This document shows positions 55,693-63,952 of a stretch of 63,952 nucleotides of DNA, one piece after another. Under the pieces are notes generated by a model. That model made no database searches, was not told the DNA's origin, and saw nothing but the letters and a program-made list of their open reading frames with translations. Position numbers and translations under genes: made by a program. How positions within the stretch are numbered: position 1 is the stretch's first letter; each line of letters begins with the position of its first letter. Origin of the DNA: an uncultured Gammaproteobacteria bacterium (GTDB lineage: Bacteria; Pseudomonadota; Gammaproteobacteria; SZUA-229); NCBI GenBank assembly GCA_913065105.1, contig CAJXZZ010000003.1, positions 1 through 63,952 on the forward strand. The letters run 5' to 3'.

Positions 55693-56808
55693 CTATATCA
55701 GAAGCGATTCTTCTACCGCTAATTCCTGCTGCAATATTTCATCGACTACCTCACCACGATGAATAGCTATTGCCGCATGTATTGCCCTTGCCTGGACAGA
55801 ATCGCTTTGCCCCAGCTGGTCAAAATCTGTACCCGCCAGGGTCAAAACATAAGGCAATATTGCAGATGATAACGATTGCGAGGCTGTTCGTGCGACGGCA
55901 GCCGGCATATTGGGTACTGCGGAGTGAATAACCCCATTATCGACATAACACAGCTCTTCGCTGCTGGTACTGCGAATACCCTCGACACAGCCACCCTGAT
56001 CGATCGCTATATCAACGATGACACTGCCCGCATTCATCTGTTTCACCACCGAGCGTTTTAACACCACGGGTGCCCGCCGACCGGCAAGTAATACCGCACC
56101 GACGACCAGATCAGCGTCTTGACATAATGTTTCAACACGCTGTGCGTCAGATAGATGTGTCTCGATCATCGGATGTAGACGCTTTAGTGATTCCAGTTTT
56201 TTCGCATCGAGATCAAGCACGTCAACCTTCGCGCCCAGCGCAGCAAGAACAGCCACTGCATGGCTTCCCGCAACACCCGCACCCAACACCACCACGCGAC
56301 CAGTATCAGCACCATCGACACCACCAAGCAACACACCTCTGCCGCCTCGATTGGTAAATAACAGACTGGCGCCCCGTATCGCGGCGATGCGACCAGCTAC
56401 CTGACTCATAGGCGCTAATAATGGCAGCGCACCATTATTATCAGCTATAGATTCAAAAGGAATAGCCGTTAAACCAATATCACACAAAGTATGGATCAAG
56501 CCCAGGTCGGCAGCCAGGTGCAGGTAACTGAACAAAACGTGTCTATTTGTTAAATAGCCAATATCCTGATCAAGCGGCTGTTTAACTTTAATAATCAACT
56601 GTGCTGATTGATACAACTGCTCCGCTGTAGCCACTATTTCAACACCGCAATTCTCATATTCCAGGTCGCTATAACCACTGTTTTCACCCGCATGGCGTTG
56701 CAGACAGACAGAATACCCTGCCTTTATAAGACTTTCGCAAGCCTCCGGAATCAGTGCCACCCGCCCTTCGCCGGTCATTACTTCCTGTGGAATTCCAATC
56801 TTCATCAT
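55693..56808 (-). CDS. ald: Alanine dehydrogenase
   Basis: An about 371-residue NAD-dependent enzyme. The ATG at 56808 gives MMKIGIPQEV; a GTG at 56820 would add four residues. IGIPQEVMTGEGRVALIPEA, the catalytic lysine in IIKVKQPL, GRIAAIRGA, VVVLGAGVAGSHAV and VIVDIAIDQGGCVEG are signatures. It diverges from trxB. Could be confused with the alanine dehydrogenase/PNT family as a whole; length supports Ald. Confidence 0.93.
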   Translation of the reverse strand: MMKIGIPQEVMTGEGRVALIPEACESLIKAGYSVCLQRHAGENSGYSDLEYENCGVEIVATAEQLYQSAQLIIKVKQPLDQDIGYLTNRHVLFSYLHLAADLGLIHTLCDIGLTAIPFESIADNNGALPLLAPMSQVAGRIAAIRGASLLFTNRGGRGVLLGGVDGADTGRVVVLGAGVAGSHAVAVLAALGAKVDVLDLDAKKLESLKRLHPMIETHLSDAQRVETLCQDADLVVGAVLLAGRRAPVVLKRSVVKQMNAGSVIVDIAIDQGGCVEGIRSTSSEELCYVDNGVIHSAVPNMPAAVARTASQSLSSAILPYVLTLAGTDFDQLGQSDSVQARAIHAAIAIHRGEVVDEILQQELAVEESLLI

Positions 56809-56915
56809 TTTATCGTTCACTTTTTATTACCTGTTTTTATTAACCATGTGACAGTAACAGACATCACACGTTGCCATCATGCCCTGGATAATTGATATAT
56901 AAATAAAACTTTTAG

Positions 56916-57971
<1,056 letters not shown>

Positions 57972-57982
57972 TTTCAAATCGA

Positions 57983-58009
57983 TGAGGACAGAGCTAAGGC
58001 CTGTCCTCA
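57983..58009 (+). terminator. Hairpin between trxB and the FemAB-like gene
   Basis: TGAGGACAG (57983-57991) and CTGTCCTCA (58001-58009) form a perfect 9-bp stem with a 9-nt loop, followed by AAACAGTG rather than a T-run. It ends 5-8 bp before the downstream start and covers the expected ribosome-binding region, so it may attenuate translation rather than end transcription. Confidence 0.55.
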
Positions 58010-58013
58010 AACA

Positions 58014-59153
58014 GTGATGAAAATTGTTTTCAGCGATAACATTGCCAGCATATCTCCTGAACACTGGGACAACCTTGCCGGTGACTCCAACCCCTTTATC
58101 CAGCATGATTTTCTACTCGCGCTAGAACAACATGATTGTTTAAAAAGCTGGGGCTGGCTGCCGCAGCATTGTTTACTCTTTGATGAAGACACACTCATCG
58201 GCGCCTGCCCTGCTTACATAAAAGACAACTCCTATGGCGAGTTTGTGTTTGACTGGGCGTGGGCTGATGCCTATCAAAAAAATGGGCTGGACTATTATCC
58301 TAAACTGGTCACCTCTATTCCCTTTACACCCGCTCAGGGCCCACGATTACTAGCGAGTCAAAACCATAGAGATAGCAGTGGTCATCTAATTGATTCCACC
58401 ACGATAAAAAAAGGTTTGATCAGCGCCCTGATCGCACACGCTGAACAAAATAATTTATCATCCGCACATTTTCTGTTCTGTGAAAACGATGATATAAAAA
58501 TTCTTGCTGATGCCGGCTTAATGCAACGGTTTGATTTTCAATTTCACTGGAAAAATAATAACTACCAGAGCTTTGATGATTTTCTCTCGCAACTCAATTC
58601 AAAACGGCGCAAGAATATCAAACGTGAACGCAGAAAAGTTATCGAAGATAACATACAGATAAAAGTATTTAACGGCCTCGAGTTAAACGACGAACAGTGG
58701 GAAATACTATACGCTTACTACCGCGTCACCTTCATGAAAAAATCTGGCACCGCCACATTAACGCTAGATTTCTTTAAAGCCGTTGCACATAAAATACGTG
58801 CCATTTTCGCCTATCATGAAAATAGAACAGTCGCTGCGGCTATCTGTTTTCAGGGCAAAGATAAACTCTATGGCAGGCACTGGGGCTGCAGCGATAATTA
58901 CGATAGCCTGCATTTTGAAGTTTGTTATTACACGGGCATCGAATACTGCATTCAAAATAAGCTGCAGGTATTTGAACCTGGCGCCCAGGGAGAGCATAAG
59001 ATATGGCGAGGATTTTTACCCACGAAAACACGATCGGCACACTGGGTAGCGCATGCTGGCTTTAATGATGCCATACAGGATTTTTTACATCGCGAAGCCA
59101 GTGCCATGGAACATCATGGTGCGTTATTATTAGAATCATCACCCTACAAATAA
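58014..59153 (+). CDS. FemAB-like GNAT-fold acyltransferase (PF04339-type)
   Basis: A 379-residue protein (start GTG at 58014 or ATG at 58017). It resembles the proteobacterial 'peptidoglycan biosynthesis/recognition' FemAB-like family: PFIQHDFLLALEQHDC, TPAQGPRLL, LHFLFCEND-like segment, YQSFDDFLSQLNSKRRKNIKRERRKV, LYGRHWGC and FEPGAQGEHKIWRGFLPTKTRSAHW. It is usually located next to aat and trxB. The substrate is unknown. Confidence 0.88.
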   Translation: MMKIVFSDNIASISPEHWDNLAGDSNPFIQHDFLLALEQHDCLKSWGWLPQHCLLFDEDTLIGACPAYIKDNSYGEFVFDWAWADAYQKNGLDYYPKLVTSIPFTPAQGPRLLASQNHRDSSGHLIDSTTIKKGLISALIAHAEQNNLSSAHFLFCENDDIKILADAGLMQRFDFQFHWKNNNYQSFDDFLSQLNSKRRKNIKRERRKVIEDNIQIKVFNGLELNDEQWEILYAYYRVTFMKKSGTATLTLDFFKAVAHKIRAIFAYHENRTVAAAICFQGKDKLYGRHWGCSDNYDSLHFEVCYYTGIEYCIQNKLQVFEPGAQGEHKIWRGFLPTKTRSAHWVAHAGFNDAIQDFLHREASAMEHHGALLLESSPYK

Positions 59154-59164
59154 AATAAACTTTT

Positions 59165-59833
59165 ATGTCACAGATCACCTGGCTAGAAGACACAAATTAT
59201 AAATTCCCGGATGTATCCGCTGCACTCACTGAACCCGATGGTCTGCTAGTTGCCAGCGAACGACTTACCCCTGAACTTGTTATAGAAGCCTATACGAGAG
59301 GTATATTTCCCTGGTATTCAGCTGGCCAGCCTGTTTTATGGTGGTCGCCTAATCCACGCTGTGTTTTATACCCAGAAAAATTTCATGTCTCACGTAGTTT
59401 CAGACGCACACTAAATAACAGTCCATTCGAGATCAAGACCAATACCGCTTTTAAAGAAGTCATGCTGGCATGTGCTGCACCGAGAGTGGAAGAAGCTGGC
59501 ACCTGGATCACAGAGACAATGTTATCTGTCTACTGCGAGTTACATGACAAGGGGTTCGCCCACTCGATCGAATGCTGGCATCAGAATAAACTTGTTGGCG
59601 GCATGTACGGCCTGATACTTGGTGATATATTTTTTGGAGAGTCGATGTTCAGCAAGAAAAAAGATGCATCGAAGGTCGCCATGTTTCATCTATGCACCTC
59701 AATCAAACCATTCTTGATCGACGCTCAGGTCTATTCCGACCATCTGGAAACACTGGGCGCAGAAGAGATCGACAGAAGCAACTTCACAGACATCATAACA
59801 GCCCGGTTAGATCACCAGCTCAATATCGGCTAA
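59165..59833 (+). CDS. aat: Leucyl/phenylalanyl-tRNA--protein transferase
   Basis: A 222-residue enzyme adding Leu/Phe to N-terminal Arg/Lys for the N-end rule pathway. FPDVSAALTEPDGLLVASERL, YTRGIFPWYS, QPVLWWSPNPRCVL and SIECWHQNKLVGGMYGL are family signatures. 12 bp downstream of the FemAB-like gene. Confidence 0.96.
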   Translation: MSQITWLEDTNYKFPDVSAALTEPDGLLVASERLTPELVIEAYTRGIFPWYSAGQPVLWWSPNPRCVLYPEKFHVSRSFRRTLNNSPFEIKTNTAFKEVMLACAAPRVEEAGTWITETMLSVYCELHDKGFAHSIECWHQNKLVGGMYGLILGDIFFGESMFSKKKDASKVAMFHLCTSIKPFLIDAQVYSDHLETLGAEEIDRSNFTDIITARLDHQLNIG

Positions 59834-59907
59834 ATTTTTAAACAAGCATGGCCATTAATTCGCTATAATTCGCCGATATTTTTATTAAGACACTCTCTGG
59901 ATTTAGC

Positions 59908-61377
59908 ATGCAATTTATAGAAACTCGTGGCAACGATGGCCAGCATCCTGAAAAAGTTAGCTTTTCTGAGGCCATTCTTTCACCGATATCTTCCTTCGGT
60001 GGTATTTATTCACCAGAGTCTTTACCCGACCTCGGTGAGACTTTTTTAAAGACGCATATCAATTCAGACTATAAAACCCTGGCACGTGCGGTATTAACCG
60101 CCTTCGAGATCGATATTGATGCTGACATTATTGATAGCGCACTGGCTCTCTATGACAACTTTGATGACCCAACCAATCCTGTTCCGGTAGTAAAGGTCAA
60201 AGATGATCTTTTTGTCAGTGAATTATGGCATGGGCCAACACGTGCATTTAAAGATATGGCGCTGCAGCCATTTGGTACTGTCTTATCCTCCATCGCACAA
60301 AACCGTAACGAGCATTACCTTATACTCGCTGCCACCTCTGGTGACACCGGCCCGGCGGCATTAGAAACATTTAAAAACAAAGCCAACGTTCAGGTCGCCT
60401 GCATGTACCCTGATGGTGGCACCTCGGATGTGCAACGCCTGCAGATGGTTACCGAAGATGCCAAAAATCTGAAAGTGATCGGTGTGAAAGGTGACTTTGA
60501 TGATACCCAAAATGCACTCAAACATCTGCTGGCATCAAAAGCATTTAAAGACACGCTAAAAGAAAAAAATATTCTGTTATCTGCCGCTAATTCAGTTAAT
60601 TTTGGCCGCATTATTTTTCAGACTATCTATCACATCCACTCTTACCTTGAACTGGTTCGCCAGAATGCGATTCAATCTGGCGACAAAGTGTATCTGAATG
60701 TCCCCAGCGGAAACTTTGGTAATGCTTTAGGTGGTTATTACGCGATGAAGATGGGACTGCCTGTCGAAAAAATTCTGATCGCTTCAAACAATAACAACAT
60801 ACTAACCAAACTCATCAACACCGGTGCCTATGATTTAAGAAGCGCGTCTGTCATACCGACAACGTCACCGGCGATGGATATATTAAAATCATCAAATATA
60901 GAACGAATATTTTTTGACCTGTTTGGCAAAGAGCGCACCAAAGAATTAATGTCTCAACTTGATGATGAAAAATATTATCAGCTAAACGAAAACGAACTAA
61001 AACAGATTCAAGCTATCTTCTCTGCCGATTTTTGTGATGATGATCAGGGTAAAGAATATATTAAGCAGGCTTTTTCTACGGGGTACCTGATGGACCCACA
61101 CACAGCGACCTGTTTTAAAGCCTATGATACATGCCGTGAAAAACCACTTAAGACCATAGTTTATTCAACTGCAGAATGGACAAAATTCTCACCCGTTATC
61201 GCAAATGCACTGACGGGTGAAGTTGATGCACATGATCTTGATGCATTAAAGTCCATTGCTAAAGAAGCCAACATAAAAATCCCTGCAATCATCAGTGGAT
61301 TGTTCGATAAAGAGATAACACAGAAATCAATTATCGAAAAAGACGAAATCGAATCGGAGATTCTTTCGTTTTTGTAA
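59908..61377 (+). CDS. thrC: Threonine synthase
   Basis: A 489-residue PLP enzyme converting phosphohomoserine to threonine, of the long type with FGGIYSPESLP near the N-terminus, the PLP lysine in ELWHGPTRAFKDMALQPFG, AATSGDTGPAALE and NVPSGNFGNALGGYYAMKMG. The usual partner hom lies 2.3 kb away and converges on it instead of being co-directional upstream. Confidence 0.96.
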   Translation: MQFIETRGNDGQHPEKVSFSEAILSPISSFGGIYSPESLPDLGETFLKTHINSDYKTLARAVLTAFEIDIDADIIDSALALYDNFDDPTNPVPVVKVKDDLFVSELWHGPTRAFKDMALQPFGTVLSSIAQNRNEHYLILAATSGDTGPAALETFKNKANVQVACMYPDGGTSDVQRLQMVTEDAKNLKVIGVKGDFDDTQNALKHLLASKAFKDTLKEKNILLSAANSVNFGRIIFQTIYHIHSYLELVRQNAIQSGDKVYLNVPSGNFGNALGGYYAMKMGLPVEKILIASNNNNILTKLINTGAYDLRSASVIPTTSPAMDILKSSNIERIFFDLFGKERTKELMSQLDDEKYYQLNENELKQIQAIFSADFCDDDQGKEYIKQAFSTGYLMDPHTATCFKAYDTCREKPLKTIVYSTAEWTKFSPVIANALTGEVDAHDLDALKSIAKEANIKIPAIISGLFDKEITQKSIIEKDEIESEILSFL

Positions 61378-61515
61378 TTAAAACATTTCCTCATAGCGTT
61401 TTAACCATCAGGGATTTATCTCATCTGTTAGGCTGCAAGCCTCGCGTGCGAGTTACTTATTTGCAACATCTAACAAACGTCTGCTTCCGGCCGATACCGG
61501 ACAGTCAGCACAAAC
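61378..61515. repeat. thrC downstream region with a short inverted repeat
   Basis: The interval after thrC includes the hairpin TCCGG-CCGATA-CCGGA at about 61484-61499, in a context (GTCTGCTTCCGGCC) that looks like a short dispersed repeat. No ORF is supported. Confidence 0.4.
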
Positions 61516-61538
61516 AAAAACGGCTCCCGAGGGAGCCG
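61516..61538 (-). terminator. Rho-independent terminator of the methyltransferase gene
   Basis: CGGCTCCC-GA-GGGAGCCG at 61521-61538 forms a GC-rich hairpin; on the minus strand it is followed by TTTTTG. It lies about 70 bp downstream of the TylF-like gene stop. Confidence 0.85.
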
Positions 61539-61606
61539 CTATTGATTATCTTTTATAAAGTTATGCTTACTTTATCACCAAGCAAGGTTTTTTGTCTGCG
61601 CTTTGG

Positions 61607-62401
61607 CTACGTTACGACCATGTACCTTACATCCTGAGTAACATAATTCAAAAATAACGGCTTATCATTACTAGCTAAAAACTCGTCGACTGCTTTCTGG
61701 CATCCTTCATAGGTACCATAATCATCAATAATCACAAAACCTCCATTCACGACTTTATCAAATAAATAGTCCAGGCAGATTTTGGTGGAAGCAAACCAAT
61801 CGGCATCAAGTCGAAGAAGAGCAATCTTATCGATTTGGCCAGCGTCTTTCGGTAATGTATCTTGAAACCACCCTTTATGAAAATGAATATTCTTTTCAGG
61901 ATACCCAATTTTGTCGATAAGCAATTGCCTGTTATTTTCAATTGTTCCCGGCCCACCCATGTGATCATAAAATCCTGTTAGAGGAGTAAGATTACCTTTG
62001 GTGCCTCCAGATTTTGACCAGGCTTTAGCTTCATTTATTGCCCTATCACCATCGACATCCTCATCTGGCTCACATATTTCATCGTAGGCATCAAATAGAT
62101 GTAAATTCCTTCTGGTTTTTCCGTGCTTCAAGTTAACCTGCGCCATTAATCCAACAGCACCACCCTTCCAAACACCACATTCTACAAAGTCCCCTTCAAG
62201 ACCTCGTTGTTCACAAAATAGCACCTGATGATATAGAGAGAGTAAACCCGGTCGCGCGAGCATGGTATTGTCCCGTACTGTCTGGATCATGTTTTCCAGT
62301 TCTCCATCTATGCCTGAATTGTACTCGCCCAGCAAGCCAGATTTTTTACGTACCAAATCATAACCACATAAACCAGCCAACTTCCTGATTGGATTACCCA
62401 C
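61607..62401 (-). CDS. TylF/MycF-type O-methyltransferase
   Basis: A 264-residue SAM-dependent methyltransferase. EGDFVECGVWKGGAVGLMAQ is the SAM-binding motif I, LHLFDAYDE follows, and KIALLRLDADWFASTK with GGFVIIDDYGTYEGCQKAVDEF carries the Mg2+-binding acidic residues of the macrocin-O-methyltransferase family. No antibiotic or glycan cluster is nearby. It sits in the decayed region between thrC and hom and may be a transferred gene. Sugar methylation in surface glycans is a possible role. Confidence 0.88.
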   Translation of the reverse strand: MGNPIRKLAGLCGYDLVRKKSGLLGEYNSGIDGELENMIQTVRDNTMLARPGLLSLYHQVLFCEQRGLEGDFVECGVWKGGAVGLMAQVNLKHGKTRRNLHLFDAYDEICEPDEDVDGDRAINEAKAWSKSGGTKGNLTPLTGFYDHMGGPGTIENNRQLLIDKIGYPEKNIHFHKGWFQDTLPKDAGQIDKIALLRLDADWFASTKICLDYLFDKVVNGGFVIIDDYGTYEGCQKAVDEFLASNDKPLFLNYVTQDVRYMVVT

Positions 62402-62403
62402 TA

Positions 62404-62837
62404 TTACCTCCTGAAATTATGTTTTCTAATGCTGTAATCAAATAAATTATTGTTTGCCAGATGAGACGGCACCACATTCTGCAGACTACGCATGATGATA
62501 TCACTTCTGCCGGGATGCTCATCCTCCCAATCCCGCAACATTTGTTTCAATTTCTTACGCTGTAATTGATTCTGAGACCCACAAAAATTACACGGGATGA
62601 TCTGAAACTGTTGTTGCTCTGCATAACTTCGAATATCTTCTTCGCTACACAACGCCAACGGTCGAATCACAATGTGTTTTTTATCATCACTCACTTGGGC
62701 GGCATATCTTTTAACTGACCATTAAAAAATATGTTGAGAAACATTGTTTCAATAATGTCATCACGATGATGTCCAAGTGAGATTTTAGTTGCCGATTTCA
62801 TCTGCAAATTTGTAGAGTATGCCGCGACGCAAGTCTA
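62404..62837 (-). pseudogene. ttcA: Remnant of tRNA 2-thiocytidine biosynthesis gene ttcA
   Basis: Translating leftward from about 62837 gives TtcA-like pieces in shifting frames: RRGILY and FADEIG (about 62800-62830), then after a shift near 62788-62791 [20 protein letters not shown] ... MPPK, then a stop at 62691-62693 and, one frame over, SDDKKHIVIRPLALCSEEDI ... IIPCNFCGS ... NVVPSHLANNNLFDY to 62404. At least two indels (about 2 and 4 bases short against the expected protein) break it. Only the C-terminal half is left; the N-terminal half with the PP-loop and first CxxC is gone. Confidence 0.88.
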
Positions 62838-63046
62838 GGAGATATAACCACCCTTTCGAACCCACGTCAAACCAAAGAAACCTAAAGCCCCCCCCCTTCA
62901 CCTCTGCTTCCAACCAAAACATTTCACGTTTTTATCAACTCACATCAATAGAATTTTAAGCTTATTCTTTTAATTTCAACAAAACTAACAAACACCATCC
63001 TGCCAACAATCTGTAGCAATTGCTTTTACTTACCATGTCATCCATC
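62838..63046. other. Non-coding stretch between ttcA remnant and transposase tail
   Basis: No ORF, repeat or RNA signature is supported here. It includes a C9-type homopolymer near 62888 and AT-rich sequence, consistent with a decaying region. Confidence 0.5.
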
Positions 63047-63208
63047 TTAATCAACAAACAGGCTACTTTGTTGTGGTGACCGGCCTTCTGGTATTGCATA
63101 TTTTATAGTGGCAGGCATTTGCTTTTTTAAGTGTTCAAGTATTTTCTTGATAACAGCCGAGTCTACAATGCAGGCAATTACTTTCAAATCTGGGGGACAG
63201 TATACTTA
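63047..63208 (-). pseudogene. C-terminal fragment of a transposase, IS91-like by pattern
   Basis: The minus-strand frame from about 63208 to the stop at 63047-63049 encodes roughly 50 residues including LKVIACIVDSAVIKKILEHL and a polar end with SLFVD. The pattern C-P-x-x-x-K-V-I-A-x-I-x-D-x-x-V-I-x-x-I-L-x-H-L is what I associate with C-terminal ends of IS91-type (Y2) transposases. There is no start and no upstream catalytic domain. The GGGGACAGTATACTTAATT stretch at its upstream edge is a sequence often seen beside insertion elements. Class is tentative. Confidence 0.5.
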
Positions 63209-63369
63209 ATTGCACAATAGTCTTTTTTCTCTGTCAGCAGAACTTCCCAAATGTACGCTAAGTGGTGTCAGCGATACTTAAGCAAATTTCCATGACAGTC
63301 CGTTAAGGGTCGGTAGCCGACGCTCATTCTCACATTTCTTTGTTTTTTCTTTTTAACTACCAACCACTG

Positions 63370-63670
63370 TAAGTAAACCATTGAGGTTGTGTAGTTATCA
63401 TGGGCTTTCTGTAAAAACTGTCTGAGCGACTACTGCTATTTGACGTGTATGTTGTGAGCGTAAGGATGCGCAGGAACGACGCTTTCAGAGCATGATAACT
63501 GCACTGGCTCGATAGGAGCCTTGTGTCTTTTATAGGGCGTAGCTGTAGTAGCAGCTTTTTACAAACACATCCTGTGTTTTTCCCTATGGGCTAGCTAAAA
63601 ACAGCTATTCAATTTTTCTCCTAGAAAAATTAGCCTGGTTAGTCTTTTTGGCTGTAGCAAAAGAGTAACT
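63370..63670. repeat. Second, diverged copy of the 38.5-kb intergenic repeat
   Basis: Shared blocks with 38493-38680, in the same order and orientation: CCATTGAGG, CATGGG.TTTCTGT.AAAACTGTCTGAGCG, AGCATGATA.CTG..CTG, TGTGTCTTTTA.AGGG, GCGTAGCTGTAGT, and GGCTGTAGCAAAAGAGT. This copy carries two extra segments (around 63441-63475 and 63559-63635). It ends two bases before the hom stop codon. Confidence 0.8.
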
Positions 63671-63672
63671 AT

Positions 63673-63952
63673 TTAGTCAAGATGCTCCATACGAATCCGC
63701 ACAACGCCACCTTGCACTGACGATAAATTTTCTACTGCCTGTATTGCGTGATTAACACTAGATTCAACACATTTTTGTGTCAACATAATAAGGTGCACGC
63801 TGTTTTCACCAGTCGCTGGTTCTTTTTGCAGAACGGCTTCGATACTGATATTGTTTTTCGCAAAAGTATCAGATACCTCAGCCAGTACACCCGGTTTATC
63901 TGCTGCTTCCATACGCAGGTAATACGCAGTTTCAACATCATCGATTGACAGT
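63673..63952 (-). CDS. hom: Homoserine dehydrogenase, C-terminal ACT domain (cut by window edge)
   Basis: About 92 residues ending at 63673; the frame is open to the right edge. The sequence begins LSIDDVETAYYLRMEAADKPGVLAEVS and NNISIEAVLQKEP, which are the ACT-domain motifs that end bacterial homoserine dehydrogenase, the threonine-inhibited enzyme of aspartate-family synthesis. Catalytic domains lie outside the window. It converges on thrC across the decayed region. Confidence 0.9.
   Translation of the reverse strand, partial: LSIDDVETAYYLRMEAADKPGVLAEVSDTFAKNNISIEAVLQKEPATGENSVHLIMLTQKCVESSVNHAIQAVENLSSVQGGVVRIRMEHLD

Noticed and set aside
61378-61606. Small ORF 61446-61637 downstream of thrC
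   Set aside because: It crosses a hairpin and the terminator of the opposite-strand methyltransferase and has no ribosome-binding site.

Overview
The window reads as chromosomal DNA of a free-living or symbiotic gammaproteobacterium with a chemolithotrophic (hydrogen and probably sulfur) metabolism. Housekeeping blocks have gammaproteobacterial gene orders (glyA-nrdR-ribD-ribE-ribBX-ribH-nusB-thiL-pgpA; trxB...aat; ftsK-lolA-rarA). The energy genes are an Isp-type [NiFe] hydrogenase and a QmoAB-HdrCB-like oxidoreductase of the kind that partners APS reductase in dissimilatory sulfur metabolism. No APS reductase, Dsr or Sox gene is inside the window, so the sulfur link is inference from families. 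I see no rRNA, tRNA, CRISPR array, phage or intact insertion sequence.

Layout. 0-3.5 kb: tail of a LysR regulator, an isolated MerB-like organomercurial lyase, a KefB-like antiporter broken by one missing base, and a K+-channel-like protein. 3.5-16.5 kb: the hydrogenase island. A leftward operon hypC-hypA-hypB-hypD-hypF-hypE and a rightward operon (maturation protease, HupH-like protein, small subunit, Isp1, Isp2, an unrecognised 153-residue protein, large subunit, a 73-residue HupE-like peptide) diverge from a 154-bp region carrying a perfect 14-bp palindrome that could be an FNR-type operator. 16.6-24.5 kb: a kinase/APH fusion, a host-attachment-family protein, an RND efflux pair and an Fnr/Crp regulator, ended by a 25-bp-stem bidirectional terminator. 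24.5-29.6 kb: the leftward qmoA-qmoB-hdrC-hdrB operon. 29.9-38 kb: YchJ- and YgiM-like proteins, cysG, glutaredoxin, DUF302, a GspE/PilB ATPase, acylphosphatase behind a 47-bp repeat array, a LysM lipoprotein, and arsC-wrbA-DUF2069.

38.1-38.7 kb is an intergenic repeat element with exact 24-bp inverted ends; a second diverged copy of its right part lies at 63.4-63.7 kb. 38.7-47.3 kb is the leftward riboflavin/nusB/thiL/pgpA/glyA block, which contains a proteasome-like Ntn hydrolase between ribD and ribE. 47.7-61.4 kb: small membrane protein, lipoprotein hydrolase, EttA, PilZ, rarA, lolA, ftsK, ald, trxB, a FemAB-like acyltransferase, aat and thrC. 61.4-63.9 kb is a decayed junction: a TylF-like methyltransferase, a frameshifted 3' remnant of ttcA, a transposase-like tail, the repeat, and the 3' end of a homoserine dehydrogenase gene that converges on thrC instead of preceding it.

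How the genes fit together: the Hyp proteins and the protease build the NiFe centre; the Tat-exported small/large subunit dimer would oxidise H2 outside the membrane and pass electrons through Isp1 (cytochrome-b-like) to Isp2 (HdrD/DsrK-like) inside. Together with Qmo-Hdr, this places two heterodisulfide-reductase-type modules within 20 kb. The best candidates for undescribed biology are the unknown protein between isp2 and the large-subunit gene, the minimal HupE-like peptide, and the Ntn hydrolase in the riboflavin operon.
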